Origin: Deltaproteobacteria bacterium | Lineage (GTDB): Bacteria; Desulfobacterota; GWC2-55-46; JADFVP01 | Length of the DNA stretch: 54,177 nucleotides | Direction: 5' to 3' | Assembly (NCBI GenBank): GCA_024275045.1 | Contig: JAJRZX010000041.1 | Coordinates: 1-54,177, forward strand | Part shown: one piece after another, positions 8,797 through 17,328 of the stretch | How positions within the stretch are numbered: position 1 is the stretch's first letter | Layout: each line of letters starts with the position of its first letter | Position numbers and translations under genes: made by a program | Notes under the pieces: generated by a model | What the model was told of the DNA's origin: nothing | The model's database searches: none | Seen by the model: only the letters and a program-made list of their open reading frames with translations

Positions 8797-9855
8797 CTAT
8801 GCCAGATCAAGTACGCTTATTTTTCCTGCCAGTGCGCAGGCGATATCCTTAAATGTCTTTGCCTGCTCTGAGTCCGGCTCCAGAAGCACTATGGGTTTAC
8901 CGCAGTCACCGCCCTCGCGCGTCTTAACGTCAAGGGGGAGCTTGCCAAGGAGCGGCACATCGTACCTCTCGCTTGTCTTCTCTCCGCCGCCGTGGCTGAA
9001 TATCTCCGTACTCTCACCGCAGTGGGGGCAGACAAAGAGGCTCATGTTCTCGATAATGCCAAGCACCGGCACCTTGACCTCGGCGAACATCTTTAAGGCG
9101 CGCCGCGCGTCAAGGAGCGCTATGTCCTGAGGCGTAGTGACGATAACCGTCCCTGTAAGCGGGATGGTCTGAACAAGGGTGAGCTGAACATCTCCCGTGC
9201 CCGGCGGAAGGTCTATAATAAGGTAATCAAGCTCGCCCCACTGCACGCCGTTAAGAAACTGCTGAATTAGCTGCATAACAAGGGGGCCCCGCCATATAAG
9301 AGGGGTCTCCTCATCAAGCATAAAACCCACGGAGATGAGCTTTACTCCGTGATTTTCTATTGGTATTAGCTTCTCATCCTCTGTTGCCTCAGGGGCCCGG
9401 TGTATGCCCATCATAAGCGGGATGCTGGGGCCGTAGACATCGGCGTCAAGAAGACCCACTTTCGCTCCTGTACCTGCCAACGCAAGAGCAAGGTTTACGG
9501 CTACCGTGGATTTACCTACGCCGCCCTTTCCGCTGGCAACGGCGATAGTGTTTTTTATCCCGGGTATAGGTGTCTTATCAGGCATTTTTCTGGACTGAGG
9601 CACATCGGCGGTTACGTCTATTTTTACCTCTTTTACGCCCTCTATTCCAAGGGCGGCAGCACGCGCCTGCTCTTCAAGTTCTTTTTTGAGCGGGCAGGCC
9701 GAGGTGGTAAGCACGAGTTTGAAGCTCACGGCAGAGCCGCTAATCTTTATCTCCCGTATCATATTGGCGGATACAAGGTCTTTATTAAGTTCAGGGTCCA
9801 TTACAGAGCTCAGCGCCCCAAGGACCATATCTTCTGTTATATTCTTATCTGTCAC
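8797..9855 (-). CDS. Mrp/ApbC/NBP35 family P-loop iron-sulfur carrier
   Basis: ATPase that assembles or carries [4Fe-4S] clusters to target proteins. The 352-residue protein has an N-terminal MIP18/DUF59 domain (VMDPELNKDLVS at 18-29; TTSACP at 50-55), a deviant Walker A GKGGVGKS at 109-116, the DLPPGTGD switch at about 215-222, and the cluster-bridging CPHC with C276 and C279. It starts at GTG, with AAGAGGT seven bases upstream on the minus strand. It lies downstream of the DUF542, ferredoxin and NifU-like genes, which supports an iron-sulfur maintenance role for the whole group. Confidence 0.93.
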   Translation of the reverse strand: MTDKNITEDMVLGALSSVMDPELNKDLVSANMIREIKISGSAVSFKLVLTTSACPLKKELEEQARAAALGIEGVKEVKIDVTADVPQSRKMPDKTPIPGIKNTIAVASGKGGVGKSTVAVNLALALAGTGAKVGLLDADVYGPSIPLMMGIHRAPEATEDEKLIPIENHGVKLISVGFMLDEETPLIWRGPLVMQLIQQFLNGVQWGELDYLIIDLPPGTGDVQLTLVQTIPLTGTVIVTTPQDIALLDARRALKMFAEVKVPVLGIIENMSLFVCPHCGESTEIFSHGGGEKTSERYDVPLLGKLPLDVKTREGGDCGKPIVLLEPDSEQAKTFKDIACALAGKISVLDLA

Positions 9856-9997
9856 AGTATAGACCTCTTGTCTGAGGGTTTTTGTAGTTTATATATATCA
9901 AATCGGAGGGGGTAGGGGTGAACTTCACGCAGGACCCATCCTCTGTCCTGTGCCTGTATTCACTTACGAAACCGCCACCGCCCTCTCGGCAGTACCT

Positions 9998-10192
9998 TCA
10001 GAGGGCCTCGTTAATCTCTCTCATAAGGGCCTCAATATCAGCCCCGTCACGAAGCGCAGCTTCCTCGATGCTGACGGCGCCGCCGCAGCACGAATCTATA
10101 TTGAACCTTGTAAAGACTCCGATGGTGGAGGGGTGGAGCCTGATACAATCATTTACCGTAAGGTCGCGCCGCACCACTGTGTCATCACTCAT
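9998..10192 (-). CDS. DUF542 (ScdA/RIC N-terminal domain) protein
   Basis: A 64-residue protein that consists only of the N-terminal domain of RIC/ScdA/YtfE, the di-iron proteins that repair iron-sulfur clusters after nitrosative or oxidative damage. The hallmark HPSTIGVFTRFNIDSCCGG motif is intact, with the cysteine pair at C35-C36. The hemerythrin-like di-iron domain normally fused behind it is absent. The ATG at 10192 is preferred over an upstream in-frame start because AAGAGGAC sits just ahead of it. It begins four bases after the stop of the frameshifted DUF1858 gene, so the two are translationally coupled. Confidence 0.86.
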   Translation of the reverse strand: MSDDTVVRRDLTVNDCIRLHPSTIGVFTRFNIDSCCGGAVSIEEAALRDGADIEALMREINEAL

Positions 10193-10196
10193 AACC

Positions 10197-10417
10197 TTAA
10201 GTCCTCTTGTTTTTTGGGGACGCAACTACCTCGTTGAGCTCTTTCAGCACCTCTGCCATGTCTACATTATGTATGGTAGAGCCGAAGTAGATGTCTTCCT
10301 TCTCCGCTCCCGGGCAGGTAAAGCACCCGGCGCCAAAGTGTTTTATAAACACCCTGCGCGTCTCGGGATACTTTTCATTACCTCGCCTATGAGCATGTCT
10401 TTTGTAATGCTTGCCAT
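10197..10417 (-). pseudogene. DUF1858 domain gene with a one-base frameshift
   Basis: Read on the minus strand, the first 14 codons give MASITKDMLIGEVM. The frame then changes at about 10374-10375, and the other frame continues with KYPETRRVFIKHFGAGCF, then TCPGAEKEDIYFGSTIHNV and the helix DMAEVLKELNEVVAS, to a TAA at 10197. Together this is a complete DUF1858 domain (the small domain with a C-F-T-C motif often found beside DUF542 proteins) except for one missing base where family members usually read E-K-Y-P. The uninterrupted first frame stops after 24 codons. It could be a real mutation, a programmed shift at the A-run, or a sequencing error. The downstream DUF542 gene and spacing are intact. 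Confidence 0.75.
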
Positions 10418-10462
10418 GTTTTTTATCTCTGATCCTCCGGCCTGGACTTGTGTCTGAGTCCC

Positions 10463-11275
10463 TTACTTGTTGTCTTCAGGTTTTGGTACCTCACCGGTAC
10501 CGGGCTCTGCGGCAGGAGCAGAAGCCTGCACGGGCTTACTCTCTGTGCCGGCAGCGGCCTCAGCCTTAGGCGGAGTTGTATCCGCTTCTTTTGGAGCCGA
10601 GGTTTTTTCTGTTTTTGTTGCTCCCGAAGACGCAGCAGAAGAGGTCTCTGGTTTGCTCTCTTTTTTTGCCGCCTTCTTTGCCGTTGGCCTGGCCTTGCTT
10701 TTTGCCTTTGCAGCCGGTTTACCGGCCTTTGTTCCTGTTTTATCGGTACTCCTTTCCGTGCTCTTAACCTCTGTCTTTGCCGAAGACTCTGTTTTTTTCG
10801 TCTCCGCGGCCGCGGCGGCGGCAGGGGCTGCCTTTACCGGCGGTTTAGGCTTAGGTCTTACCGGCGGCCTTGGCGGCACCGGTGGCGCGGCCTTTACGGT
10901 CTTAAACATATTTACCGCAAAGAAGAGTATGGATACACCCTCTATAAGTGAGAATATATACAGTATATATCCTCCTCCGCCGGCGGAGCCGATGATTAAC
11001 CAGCCAAAGACCATGCCGATAAGGCCGATATTGGCAAGGTAAAAATGCCACGTGGATAGTCTCTCGCTCCAGAGCGGCTGGCCGCTGAATCTCGGCAGTA
11101 TGTGATAGGCCACTCCGTATATCATCATGGACATCCAGCCCAGGAGGTTGAAGTGTACGTGCATGGGTATGGATGGATAGGCTGCCCCTGTCCAGCTCAT
11201 GCGTATACCCAGCAGCATGGCGAGGACAAAGTAAATCATAGCGGCCCTTATGAACGCTACAGTAATCTTGCTCAT
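10463..11275 (-). CDS. Heme-copper oxidase subunit I-like membrane protein with Ala/Pro/Lys-rich tail
   Basis: A 270-residue protein in two parts. Residues 1-126 form about four membrane helices and resemble a fragment of cbb3/NorB-type oxidase subunit I, with HVHFNLLGW (H39, H41) and YHILPRF (H58) as possible heme ligands. Residues 127-270 are low complexity, rich in Ala, Pro, Lys, Thr and Glu, and resemble histone H1 or TonB-like linkers. Full-length oxidase subunits have 12 or more helices, so this is not a complete oxidase. Similar small proteins occur beside DUF542/DUF1858 genes (from memory), suggesting a role in NO or oxygen sensing or handling. Heme binding is unproven. The ATG is preceded by AGGAAGTG. 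Confidence 0.72.
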   Translation of the reverse strand: MSKITVAFIRAAMIYFVLAMLLGIRMSWTGAAYPSIPMHVHFNLLGWMSMMIYGVAYHILPRFSGQPLWSERLSTWHFYLANIGLIGMVFGWLIIGSAGGGGYILYIFSLIEGVSILFFAVNMFKTVKAAPPVPPRPPVRPKPKPPVKAAPAAAAAAETKKTESSAKTEVKSTERSTDKTGTKAGKPAAKAKSKARPTAKKAAKKESKPETSSAASSGATKTEKTSAPKEADTTPPKAEAAAGTESKPVQASAPAAEPGTGEVPKPEDNK

Positions 11276-11304
11276 TTCTCACTTCCTTTTAGCGGTATTT
11301 GCTA

Positions 11305-11508
<204 letters not shown>

Positions 11509-11724
11509 TTACATCTTAATGAAGAGGGCCCTGGCTGGGTTTTCTCCATAGAAGCACCTTTGCAGGTATGCGCTCAGGCACCCCTCAGGACTCTCTTTAC
11601 AAGACAGCGTGGAAGGGGCGTCTGAGTTCGCCGCTTCGTACTCCGTCCCTCTCTTAAAACTCCCATATCGAGACAGCGACCCTGCTTCGTACTCTGTCCG
11701 GTTGCAAAGCCTGCTGACTCTTAT

Positions 11725-11952
11725 TTATGAGGAGCGAACTTCTTTTATCTCGGGGACCTTCTCTTTAATGGCCCTCTCAACGCCCATGGCAAGTGTAATC
11801 TGCGCGCTGGGACAACCTGAGCATGCGCCCTGGAGCTCTACCGTAACTATACCGTTCTCTTCGTCCAGGTCAACAAGCTCTACGTCTCCGCCGTCTGCCT
11901 GCAGGGCCGGACGAATGCCGCTGAGCGCCTCTTCTACTCTCTCTCTTAACAT
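11725..11952 (-). CDS. NifU C-terminal domain (Nfu-like) iron-sulfur scaffold
   Basis: A 75-residue Nfu-type protein that holds and delivers an iron-sulfur cluster. It matches the NifU C-terminal domain: RERVEEALSGIRPALQADGG, VELVDLD, and the cluster motif CSGCP with C44 and C47. An in-frame ATG five codons upstream exists, but GGAGGT lies between the two ATGs exactly where a ribosome-binding site for the second would be, so ATG 11952 is chosen. It is the first gene of the minus-strand block and has its own promoter at 11984-12011. A 243-base gap separates it from the ferredoxin gene; a short direct repeat (GGAC-GAGTACGAAGC, two copies) lies in that gap. Confidence 0.9.
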   Translation of the reverse strand: MLRERVEEALSGIRPALQADGGDVELVDLDEENGIVTVELQGACSGCPSAQITLAMGVERAIKEKVPEIKEVRSS

Positions 11953-11983
11953 GGTATATACCTCCATTTATTTTATACTTAAG

Positions 11984-12011
11984 TTTATATCATAGAATAT
12001 GACGCTTTCAA
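11984..12011 (-). promoter_or_regulatory. Sigma-70-type promoter for the minus-strand iron-sulfur block
   Basis: On the minus strand TTGAAA (12011-12006), a 16-base spacer and TATAAA (11989-11984) lie about 30 bases upstream of the Nfu-like start. Position and match are good, and it diverges from the cytochrome c promoters. Confidence 0.6.
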
Positions 12012-12118
12012 GCCTTTTAATATGATTTCTGTCATGGTACTCAATATAAATTTTCATTATTATCCTTTATTTTTAATGCGCTCTGGTCTCTCCGGCCGTG
12101 ATGATAAGGCCGCTCGTC

Positions 12119-12147
12119 TTGACACGGCAGGTATGGCGATGTAAAAT
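12119..12147 (+). promoter_or_regulatory. Upstream sigma-70-type promoter of the cytochrome c gene
   Basis: TTGACA at 12119-12124, a 17-base spacer and TAAAAT at 12142-12147. This near-consensus promoter lies about 100 bases upstream of the cytochrome c start codon and is the first of two in tandem. Confidence 0.65.
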
Positions 12148-12173
12148 AAGCTATGTGGCAGAAAAGAAAGTTC

Positions 12174-12202
12174 TTGACAAGTGAACTCCGAGACTGTATC
12201 TT
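12174..12202 (+). promoter_or_regulatory. Downstream sigma-70-type promoter of the cytochrome c gene
   Basis: TTGACA at 12174-12179, a 17-base spacer and TATCTT at 12197-12202, about 48 bases upstream of the cytochrome c ATG. Confidence 0.62.
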
Positions 12203-12250
12203 TCACGGAAACACTCATTTTAATTTAGCATCTAAAAAGGAGGCATTATT

Positions 12251-12586
12251 ATGCGCAAATTGATCGGGGTTGGTGTAGTTGCATTAGGTCTTGTCTTTGC
12301 CGGTTCAGCTATGGCTAATGACGGGGCTTCGTTATATAAGTCTAAATGTCTTCCCTGCCATGGCGCTGCCGGAGCAGGTACGGCAATGGCTCCCGGCTTT
12401 CAGGGCAGTGCTTTTCTTAAAGGCGCCTCAAAGGCCGATATCGCCGCTGTTATAAAAGACGGCCGCGCAGGAGCACAGAAGAAGTACAAGAAGTTCGCCC
12501 TCTCCATGCCTCCGTGGAAGGCCTCTCTCAAGGACGCTCAGATAGACGCCATCGCTGATTATCTGAAGACCCTCGCTAGCAAGTAA
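12251..12586 (+). CDS. Small class I cytochrome c, periplasmic
   Basis: A 111-residue precursor with an N-terminal signal peptide (cleavage likely after A22, AMA-ND) and a single c-type heme site CLPCH (C33, C36, H37). The probable axial methionine is M86 in LSMPPW. It resembles short c551/c5-type electron carriers that shuttle between quinol:cytochrome c reductases and oxidases, so it could serve the ACIII complex encoded 21 kb to the right; this link is inference. A strong ribosome-binding site AAAGGAGG precedes the ATG, two tandem promoters lie upstream, and a perfect terminator follows, so it is a well-expressed single-gene transcript. Confidence 0.92.
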   Translation: MRKLIGVGVVALGLVFAGSAMANDGASLYKSKCLPCHGAAGAGTAMAPGFQGSAFLKGASKADIAAVIKDGRAGAQKKYKKFALSMPPWKASLKDAQIDAIADYLKTLASK

Positions 12587-12608
12587 GACTTCTCATATCA
12601 TAAGAGTT

Positions 12609-12640
12609 GCAAAAAACCCGGCCTTGGCCGGGTTTTTTGC
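12609..12640 (+). terminator. Rho-independent terminator after the cytochrome c gene
   Basis: Perfect 15-bp inverted repeat with a TT loop: a GC-rich CCCGGCC/GGCCGGG core flanked by A6 and T6. It lies 22 bases after the cytochrome c stop codon and could act in both directions. Confidence 0.95.
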
Positions 12641-12759
12641 TTCTTTTCCCTTACCTGAGCCTTAACCTTTGCCGCTGCACCGCATCATCTTCTATCTCTT
12701 CCATGCGCTAAAGCCCCTCAGAAAGCACCTTGCTGCAGGCAGAAAATATGATTACTTCA

Positions 12760-12788
12760 TTGACAAAGGCGGTAAAATCGATAATAAT
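12760..12788 (+). promoter_or_regulatory. Sigma-70-type promoter of the activase gene
   Basis: TTGACA at 12760-12765, a 17-base spacer and AATAAT at 12783-12788. The transcript would have a leader of about 125 bases before the ATG at 12921. Confidence 0.6.
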
Positions 12789-12920
12789 TATTTTTCAATA
12801 CAATAAAGTGGATATTCAGGACTTTGCCCGTCTTGAATGTGGCGTTTTTTTCTATGTAAAATTTTATATCAGCACAAATACAAAGGCGCCATAAAAGCCC
12901 TTTAATATAAATATAACCAG

Positions 12921-15900
12921 ATGAGCAGTAAGCCACTCCGCGGGAGGCATGATTTGAGTAAGAAAGATATTATCTATGTAGGTATGGATGTAGGCTCAGT
13001 AAGCGCCGACACTGTTATACTTGATGAGAATAGAAACATTCTTGAAGAACATTATACCAGGACCGAGGGCGAGCCCCTTGAGACATCGCTCACCCTTTTA
13101 AAGGACATTATCTCACGGTACGGTGAGGGCAATATTGCCCTTGTATCCGTTACCGGCGCAGGCGGCAAGCTCATTGCCCCGCTCATCGGCGCAACCTTTA
13201 CCAACGAGGTTATAGCCCAGGCCAGGGCCGTTGAGACATATCACCCAGATGTGAGGACTGTAATCGAGATAGGCGGTCAGGACGCCAAGCTCATATTTTT
13301 GCGCTCTGAAGGCGGCAAGCTCAGCATAGAGGACTTTCAGATGAACTCTGTCTGCGCCGCGGGCACGGGCAGCTTTCTTGACCAGCAGGCCATACGCATG
13401 GGGCTTACCATTGAAGATTTCGGCCTCCTTGCCCTTAAGAGCAAGAACCCGCCGCGTGTAGCCGGACGTTGCAGCGTATTCGCCAAGAGCGATATGATAC
13501 ACCTGCAGCAGATAGCCACCCCTGATTACGATATTATCGCGGGGCTCTGTTACGCTGTTGCCCGTAACTTTAAATCCACAATAGGCAGAGGTAAGGAGTT
13601 TTTCCCTCCTGTATCATTTCAGGGCGGAGTTGCCGCCAACCTTGGCGTAAGAAAGGCCTTTAAAGAGATACTCGAGCTTAGCGATGAGCAGTATATAATC
13701 CCCAAGCATTTTGCCTCCATGGGCGCCCTTGGCGCGGTCTTTAATAACCTTGATAAGCAAAAGGGGCTGGGCGACTTTAAGGGCGTTGCGGCGCTTGAAG
13801 AGTTTATCCGGGGCGGACGCACAAGCGATAAATCCCTTGACAGGCTTGAGAGGCCAACGGGCCACCCCTCCGAGGATACTACAAAGACGGGTTATAAGCT
13901 TACCCCCGGAGAGCGCGTGCCTGCGTACATGGGCATAGACGTTGGCTCTACTTCTACGAACGTCATCCTTATAGACAAGGACATGAAGCTAATCACAAAG
14001 AGCTACCTGCCAACGGCGGGCCGGCCCCTTGATGCCATAAAGAACGGTTTTAATGAGGTATATGAAGAAGTAGGCGACCGCGTCGAGGTTATGGGCGTGG
14101 GCACCACGGGATCGGGTCGCTACCTTGCAGGTGACTTTGTTGGCGCGGATTGTATGCGTAACGAGATTACGGCTCAGGCCGTTGCCGCCGCCGTAATAGA
14201 CCCGAAGGTGGATACCATCTTCGAGATAGGCGGTCAGGATTCCAAGTACATAGCCCTTGACGACAGCGTGGTAGTGGACTTTGAGATGAACAAGGTCTGC
14301 GCCGCGGGCACGGGCAGCTTTCTTGAAGAACAGGCCGAGAGGCTTGGCATAAGCATTAAGGGCGAGTTCAGCGATATGGCCCTTGACTGCACGGCTCCGC
14401 CCTCCATGGGAGAGAGATGCACGGTATTTATCGAGTCTGATATGGTGAACCATCAGCAAAAAGGCGTTGGAAAAGACGGCCTTGTTGCAGGGCTTGCATA
14501 CTCCATTGTCCTTAACTACCTTAACAGGGTTGTAGGGGACAGGCGTATCGGCAACCACATATTCTTCCAGGGCGGCACGGCGGCAAACCTGGCTGTAGTA
14601 GCGGCCTTTGAGAAGGTTACGGGAAAGAAGATTACCGTTCCCGAGCATCACGATGTTACAGGGGCCATAGGTGTAGCCATACTTGCGCTGCAGGAGATGA
14701 AAGAGGGGCAGCGTACGAAGTTCAGCGGTTTTGACCTTGGAAGTAAAAAACACACCATTGATACCTTTGATTGTACGGATTGCTCTAATGTATGTAATAT
14801 CCGTAAAGTCGTAGTAGACGGGTCCAATCCCATTTATTACGGCGGAAGGTGTGATAAGTACGATGTAAAGGACGGGTCCGAGAAAAAGATAGACCTGCCG
14901 GACCTTTATAAGGAGAGGGAAAAGTTCCTCTACGGCACGTACAGGGGAAAGATAGCCGCAAAGGACGCTCCCGTAATTGGTCTACCCAGAATACTCATGA
15001 TGCACGAGCTCTATCCTTTCTGGAAGGCATTCTTTGATACGCTGGGTTTCAGGGTGCAGCTAAGCTCGCCTACGAGTAAAGATATTATAAAAAACGGTCT
15101 TGAGAAGGTAGTCTCTGAGACCTGTTTTCCCGTTAAGGTTTCTCACGGCCATGTTACGGATCTTCTTGAAAAAGGTCTTAAGAAGATATTCCTTCCAAGC
15201 CTTGTTAATATGCCTCCCGCGAGAGAGGGCGATAACCATACGGTCCTCTGCCCTTACATTCAGGCCCTGCCCTATTACATGGAGTCTGCCTTTAAGTTCG
15301 GGGACCTTGACGGCGTGGAGGTAATAAAACCTGTTATTCATTTTAATCAGAGCATGTCCGGCATTAAGAAGGAGTTCGCGGCCCTTGGGCGCACCCTTGG
15401 TAAGTCCAGACGTGATGTGGACAAGGCACTTAAGGCTGCCTTTGGCGCATGGGACGAGTTCCGTGGAAGCCTCATAGCGCGCGGCAAAGAGGTCATGGAC
15501 AGCCTTGATAAAGACACCGTGGCACTTGTCATTGTGGGCAGAGCCTACAATACGGCGGACTCTGGCATTAACCTTGAGCTGCCCAAGAAACTTCGCGAGA
15601 TGGGCACCCTTGCCATACCCTTTGATATGCTGCCCCTTGATTCCGTAATGGATGATGTTATTGCAAAGGATATGTACTGGAAGAGCGGGCAGAGGATTAT
15701 GGGGGTACAGAAGATAACAAGGGATGATAACCGTCTCTTCTCCGTATACCTTACGAATTTTGGCTGCGGCCCGGATTCCCTTATTACGCATTTTTACCGC
15801 GACGCCTCAAAGGGTAAACCCTTCCTTCAGCTTGAGATAGATGAGCACTCAGCAGACGCCGGGGCCATCACCCGCTGCGAGGCCTACCTTGACAGCATCA

Positions 15901-17195
15901 GAAACGTGAGGGACAAGATTCAGAAAGACACAAAGGTTCGCACTGTCCTTGAGAGGACGAATATTAAGAAAAAAATATTCCTTCCCTACATGGCTGATGG
16001 GGCCTACGGCATAGCCGCTGCCTTTGAGGCCTGCGGCGTGGAGGCCGAGGTAATGCCCATGCCAGATGAGGAGAGCCTTACCTGGGGCCGCCGCTATACC
16101 TCTGGGCGTGAGTGTTTTCCCTGTATCGTTACCACAGGCGACATGATGAAGGTCTTGAAGAGAGATGACTTTGACCCCAAGAAGAGCGCCTTTTTTATGC
16201 CCTCGGGCAACGGCCCCTGCAGGTTCGGTCAGTACAACCGTTATCAGCGCCTTATCCTTGATGAGGTAGGTTCAAAGGAGGTTCCAATCTACGCCCCGGA
16301 TCAGGACGGCACCTTTTATAAGGAGCTGGGCATGGTTGGCGGAAATTTCCCGCGCCTTGCATGGTGGGGCATAGTAGCCGTAGATCTCCTTGAAAAACTC
16401 CTTCGTGAGACAAGGCCATACGAGCAGCACGCAGGAGAGACGGAGAAGGTCTACTGGAGCTCTGTCTGGCGGGTATGCGACGCCATACGTGCCAAGCGTT
16501 TCCCTGATAAGGAGATGAAGATAGCAAGAGACGCCTTCAGGATGGTGGCGGTAAAAGACCCCGGCACAAGACCTGTTGTAGGTGTGGTAGGTGAGATATA
16601 TGTGAGAAATAACCGCTTCAGCAACGAGGACCTTGTGCTTAAACTCGAGGCCCTTGGCGCAGAGGTCATGCTTCCCACGGTCTCGGAGTGGATATTCTAC
16701 ACAAACTTCACCTCCAAGAGAAATACCCTGAAGAGAAAAGACTACGGCGACTTTTTGCGTACGGTAACTAATAACTTCTTCCAGCACAAGGACGAGAGAA
16801 AGCTTGAGAAGATAATCGTGGGAGACCTCAGGAGCGGCCATGAGGCAGGCACTGAGGAGATTATCAAGAACGCCGAGCCTTATATACACGATTCCTTTGA
16901 GGGCGAGGCCGTCTTAAGCGTGGGCAAAGCCATTGATTATATCTCTCACGGCGTAAGCGGCATTGTTAATGCCATGCCATTTACCTGTATGCCGGGCACT
17001 GTTGTTAACGCCATGCTCAAAAAACTTCGTGAAGATAACCATAACATTCCGTACCTGAATATGGTCTACGAGGGCATGGAGACGGCCAATACCATTACGC
17101 GTATGGAGGCCTTTGTTCATCAAGCCCATGACTTTAAGTCAAGAGTAGGTGAGAGGGGCAAGAAAGACCACGGTGTAAACAAGGCCGCCGGCTGA
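12921..17195 (+). CDS. Large acyl-CoA dehydratase activase-related protein (tandem BcrAD/BadFG ATPase domains plus DUF2229)
   Basis: A 1424-residue protein of the 2-hydroxyacyl-CoA dehydratase activator/benzoyl-CoA reductase ATPase superfamily. Two ASKHA ATPase domains are fused in tandem: GMDVGSVSADTVILD (about 22-36) and GIDVGSTSTNVILID (about 340-354). Each keeps the cysteines that in the HgdC dimer hold a shared [4Fe-4S] cluster: C145 in VCAAGTGSFL and C184 in RCSVF, then C460 and C500. One chain could therefore form the whole two-domain activator. A DUF2229-type segment follows (CTDCSNVC, LPRILMMHELYPFW), then a region resembling the dehydratase subunit HgdB/FldB, to the C-terminus. Such giant proteins are widespread in anaerobes. 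The substrate is unknown and no separate dehydratase gene lies nearby. It stands alone with its own promoter. Confidence 0.9.
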   Translation: MSSKPLRGRHDLSKKDIIYVGMDVGSVSADTVILDENRNILEEHYTRTEGEPLETSLTLLKDIISRYGEGNIALVSVTGAGGKLIAPLIGATFTNEVIAQARAVETYHPDVRTVIEIGGQDAKLIFLRSEGGKLSIEDFQMNSVCAAGTGSFLDQQAIRMGLTIEDFGLLALKSKNPPRVAGRCSVFAKSDMIHLQQIATPDYDIIAGLCYAVARNFKSTIGRGKEFFPPVSFQGGVAANLGVRKAFKEILELSDEQYIIPKHFASMGALGAVFNNLDKQKGLGDFKGVAALEEFIRGGRTSDKSLDRLERPTGHPSEDTTKTGYKLTPGERVPAYMGIDVGSTSTNVILIDKDMKLITKSYLPTAGRPLDAIKNGFNEVYEEVGDRVEVMGVGTTGSGRYLAGDFVGADCMRNEITAQAVAAAVIDPKVDTIFEIGGQDSKYIALDDSVVVDFEMNKVCAAGTGSFLEEQAERLGISIKGEFSDMALDCTAPPSMGERCTVFIESDMVNHQQKGVGKDGLVAGLAYSIVLNYLNRVVGDRRIGNHIFFQGGTAANLAVVAAFEKVTGKKITVPEHHDVTGAIGVAILALQEMKEGQRTKFSGFDLGSKKHTIDTFDCTDCSNVCNIRKVVVDGSNPIYYGGRCDKYDVKDGSEKKIDLPDLYKEREKFLYGTYRGKIAAKDAPVIGLPRILMMHELYPFWKAFFDTLGFRVQLSSPTSKDIIKNGLEKVVSETCFPVKVSHGHVTDLLEKGLKKIFLPSLVNMPPAREGDNHTVLCPYIQALPYYMESAFKFGDLDGVEVIKPVIHFNQSMSGIKKEFAALGRTLGKSRRDVDKALKAAFGAWDEFRGSLIARGKEVMDSLDKDTVALVIVGRAYNTADSGINLELPKKLREMGTLAIPFDMLPLDSVMDDVIAKDMYWKSGQRIMGVQKITRDDNRLFSVYLTNFGCGPDSLITHFYRDASKGKPFLQLEIDEHSADAGAITRCEAYLDSIRNVRDKIQKDTKVRTVLERTNIKKKIFLPYMADGAYGIAAAFEACGVEAEVMPMPDEESLTWGRRYTSGRECFPCIVTTGDMMKVLKRDDFDPKKSAFFMPSGNGPCRFGQYNRYQRLILDEVGSKEVPIYAPDQDGTFYKELGMVGGNFPRLAWWGIVAVDLLEKLLRETRPYEQHAGETEKVYWSSVWRVCDAIRAKRFPDKEMKIARDAFRMVAVKDPGTRPVVGVVGEIYVRNNRFSNEDLVLKLEALGAEVMLPTVSEWIFYTNFTSKRNTLKRKDYGDFLRTVTNNFFQHKDERKLEKIIVGDLRSGHEAGTEEIIKNAEPYIHDSFEGEAVLSVGKAIDYISHGVSGIVNAMPFTCMPGTVVNAMLKKLREDNHNIPYLNMVYEGMETANTITRMEAFVHQAHDFKSRVGERGKKDHGVNKAAG

Positions 17196-17206
17196 TAAAG
17201 GTTTCT

Positions 17207-17312
17207 TTTTTTAAAAGTTTAGCTGGGCGCAAGGTGTATGTTCAGTGAATCTGCACTTGTTCCCACATTGGTTTTCTTTGTCTTACTTTCTTTTTTCTAA
17301 AAGAAAGTAAGA
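17207..17312. repeat. Dispersed intergenic repeat, copy 1
   Basis: First of three related elements. Its left part (GTTTAGCTGGGCGCAAG...GTTCAG) matches copy 2, and its right part is TTGGTTTTCTTTG followed by a perfect 13-bp inverted repeat (CTTACTTTCTTTT and its complement around a TTCT loop, 17282-17311). It lies between the activase gene and rmuC. Confidence 0.75.
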
Positions 17313-17328
17313 GGATTAAGTATATGAG

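Larger units (their letters stand above)
12587..12920. other. Intergenic region before the activase gene
   Basis: 334 bases holding the cytochrome c terminator (12609-12640), a promoter (12760-12788) and an AT-rich leader of about 120 bases before the activase ATG. No gene seen. Confidence 0.6.

Noticed and set aside
9918-10457. Plus-strand 179-codon open frame
   Set aside because: It lies opposite the DUF542 and DUF1858 genes, whose minus-strand products match known domains; the plus-strand translation has no recognisable features.
10467-11042. Plus-strand Ala/Gly/Phe-rich open frame resembling an outer-membrane or elastin-like protein
   Set aside because: It is the antisense of the low-complexity Ala/Pro/Lys tail of the minus-strand oxidase-like gene; its composition is a mirror of that repeat-rich DNA.
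15060-15791. Minus-strand 243-codon open frame
   Set aside because: Shadow of the activase gene; long antisense frames arise from the codon bias here.
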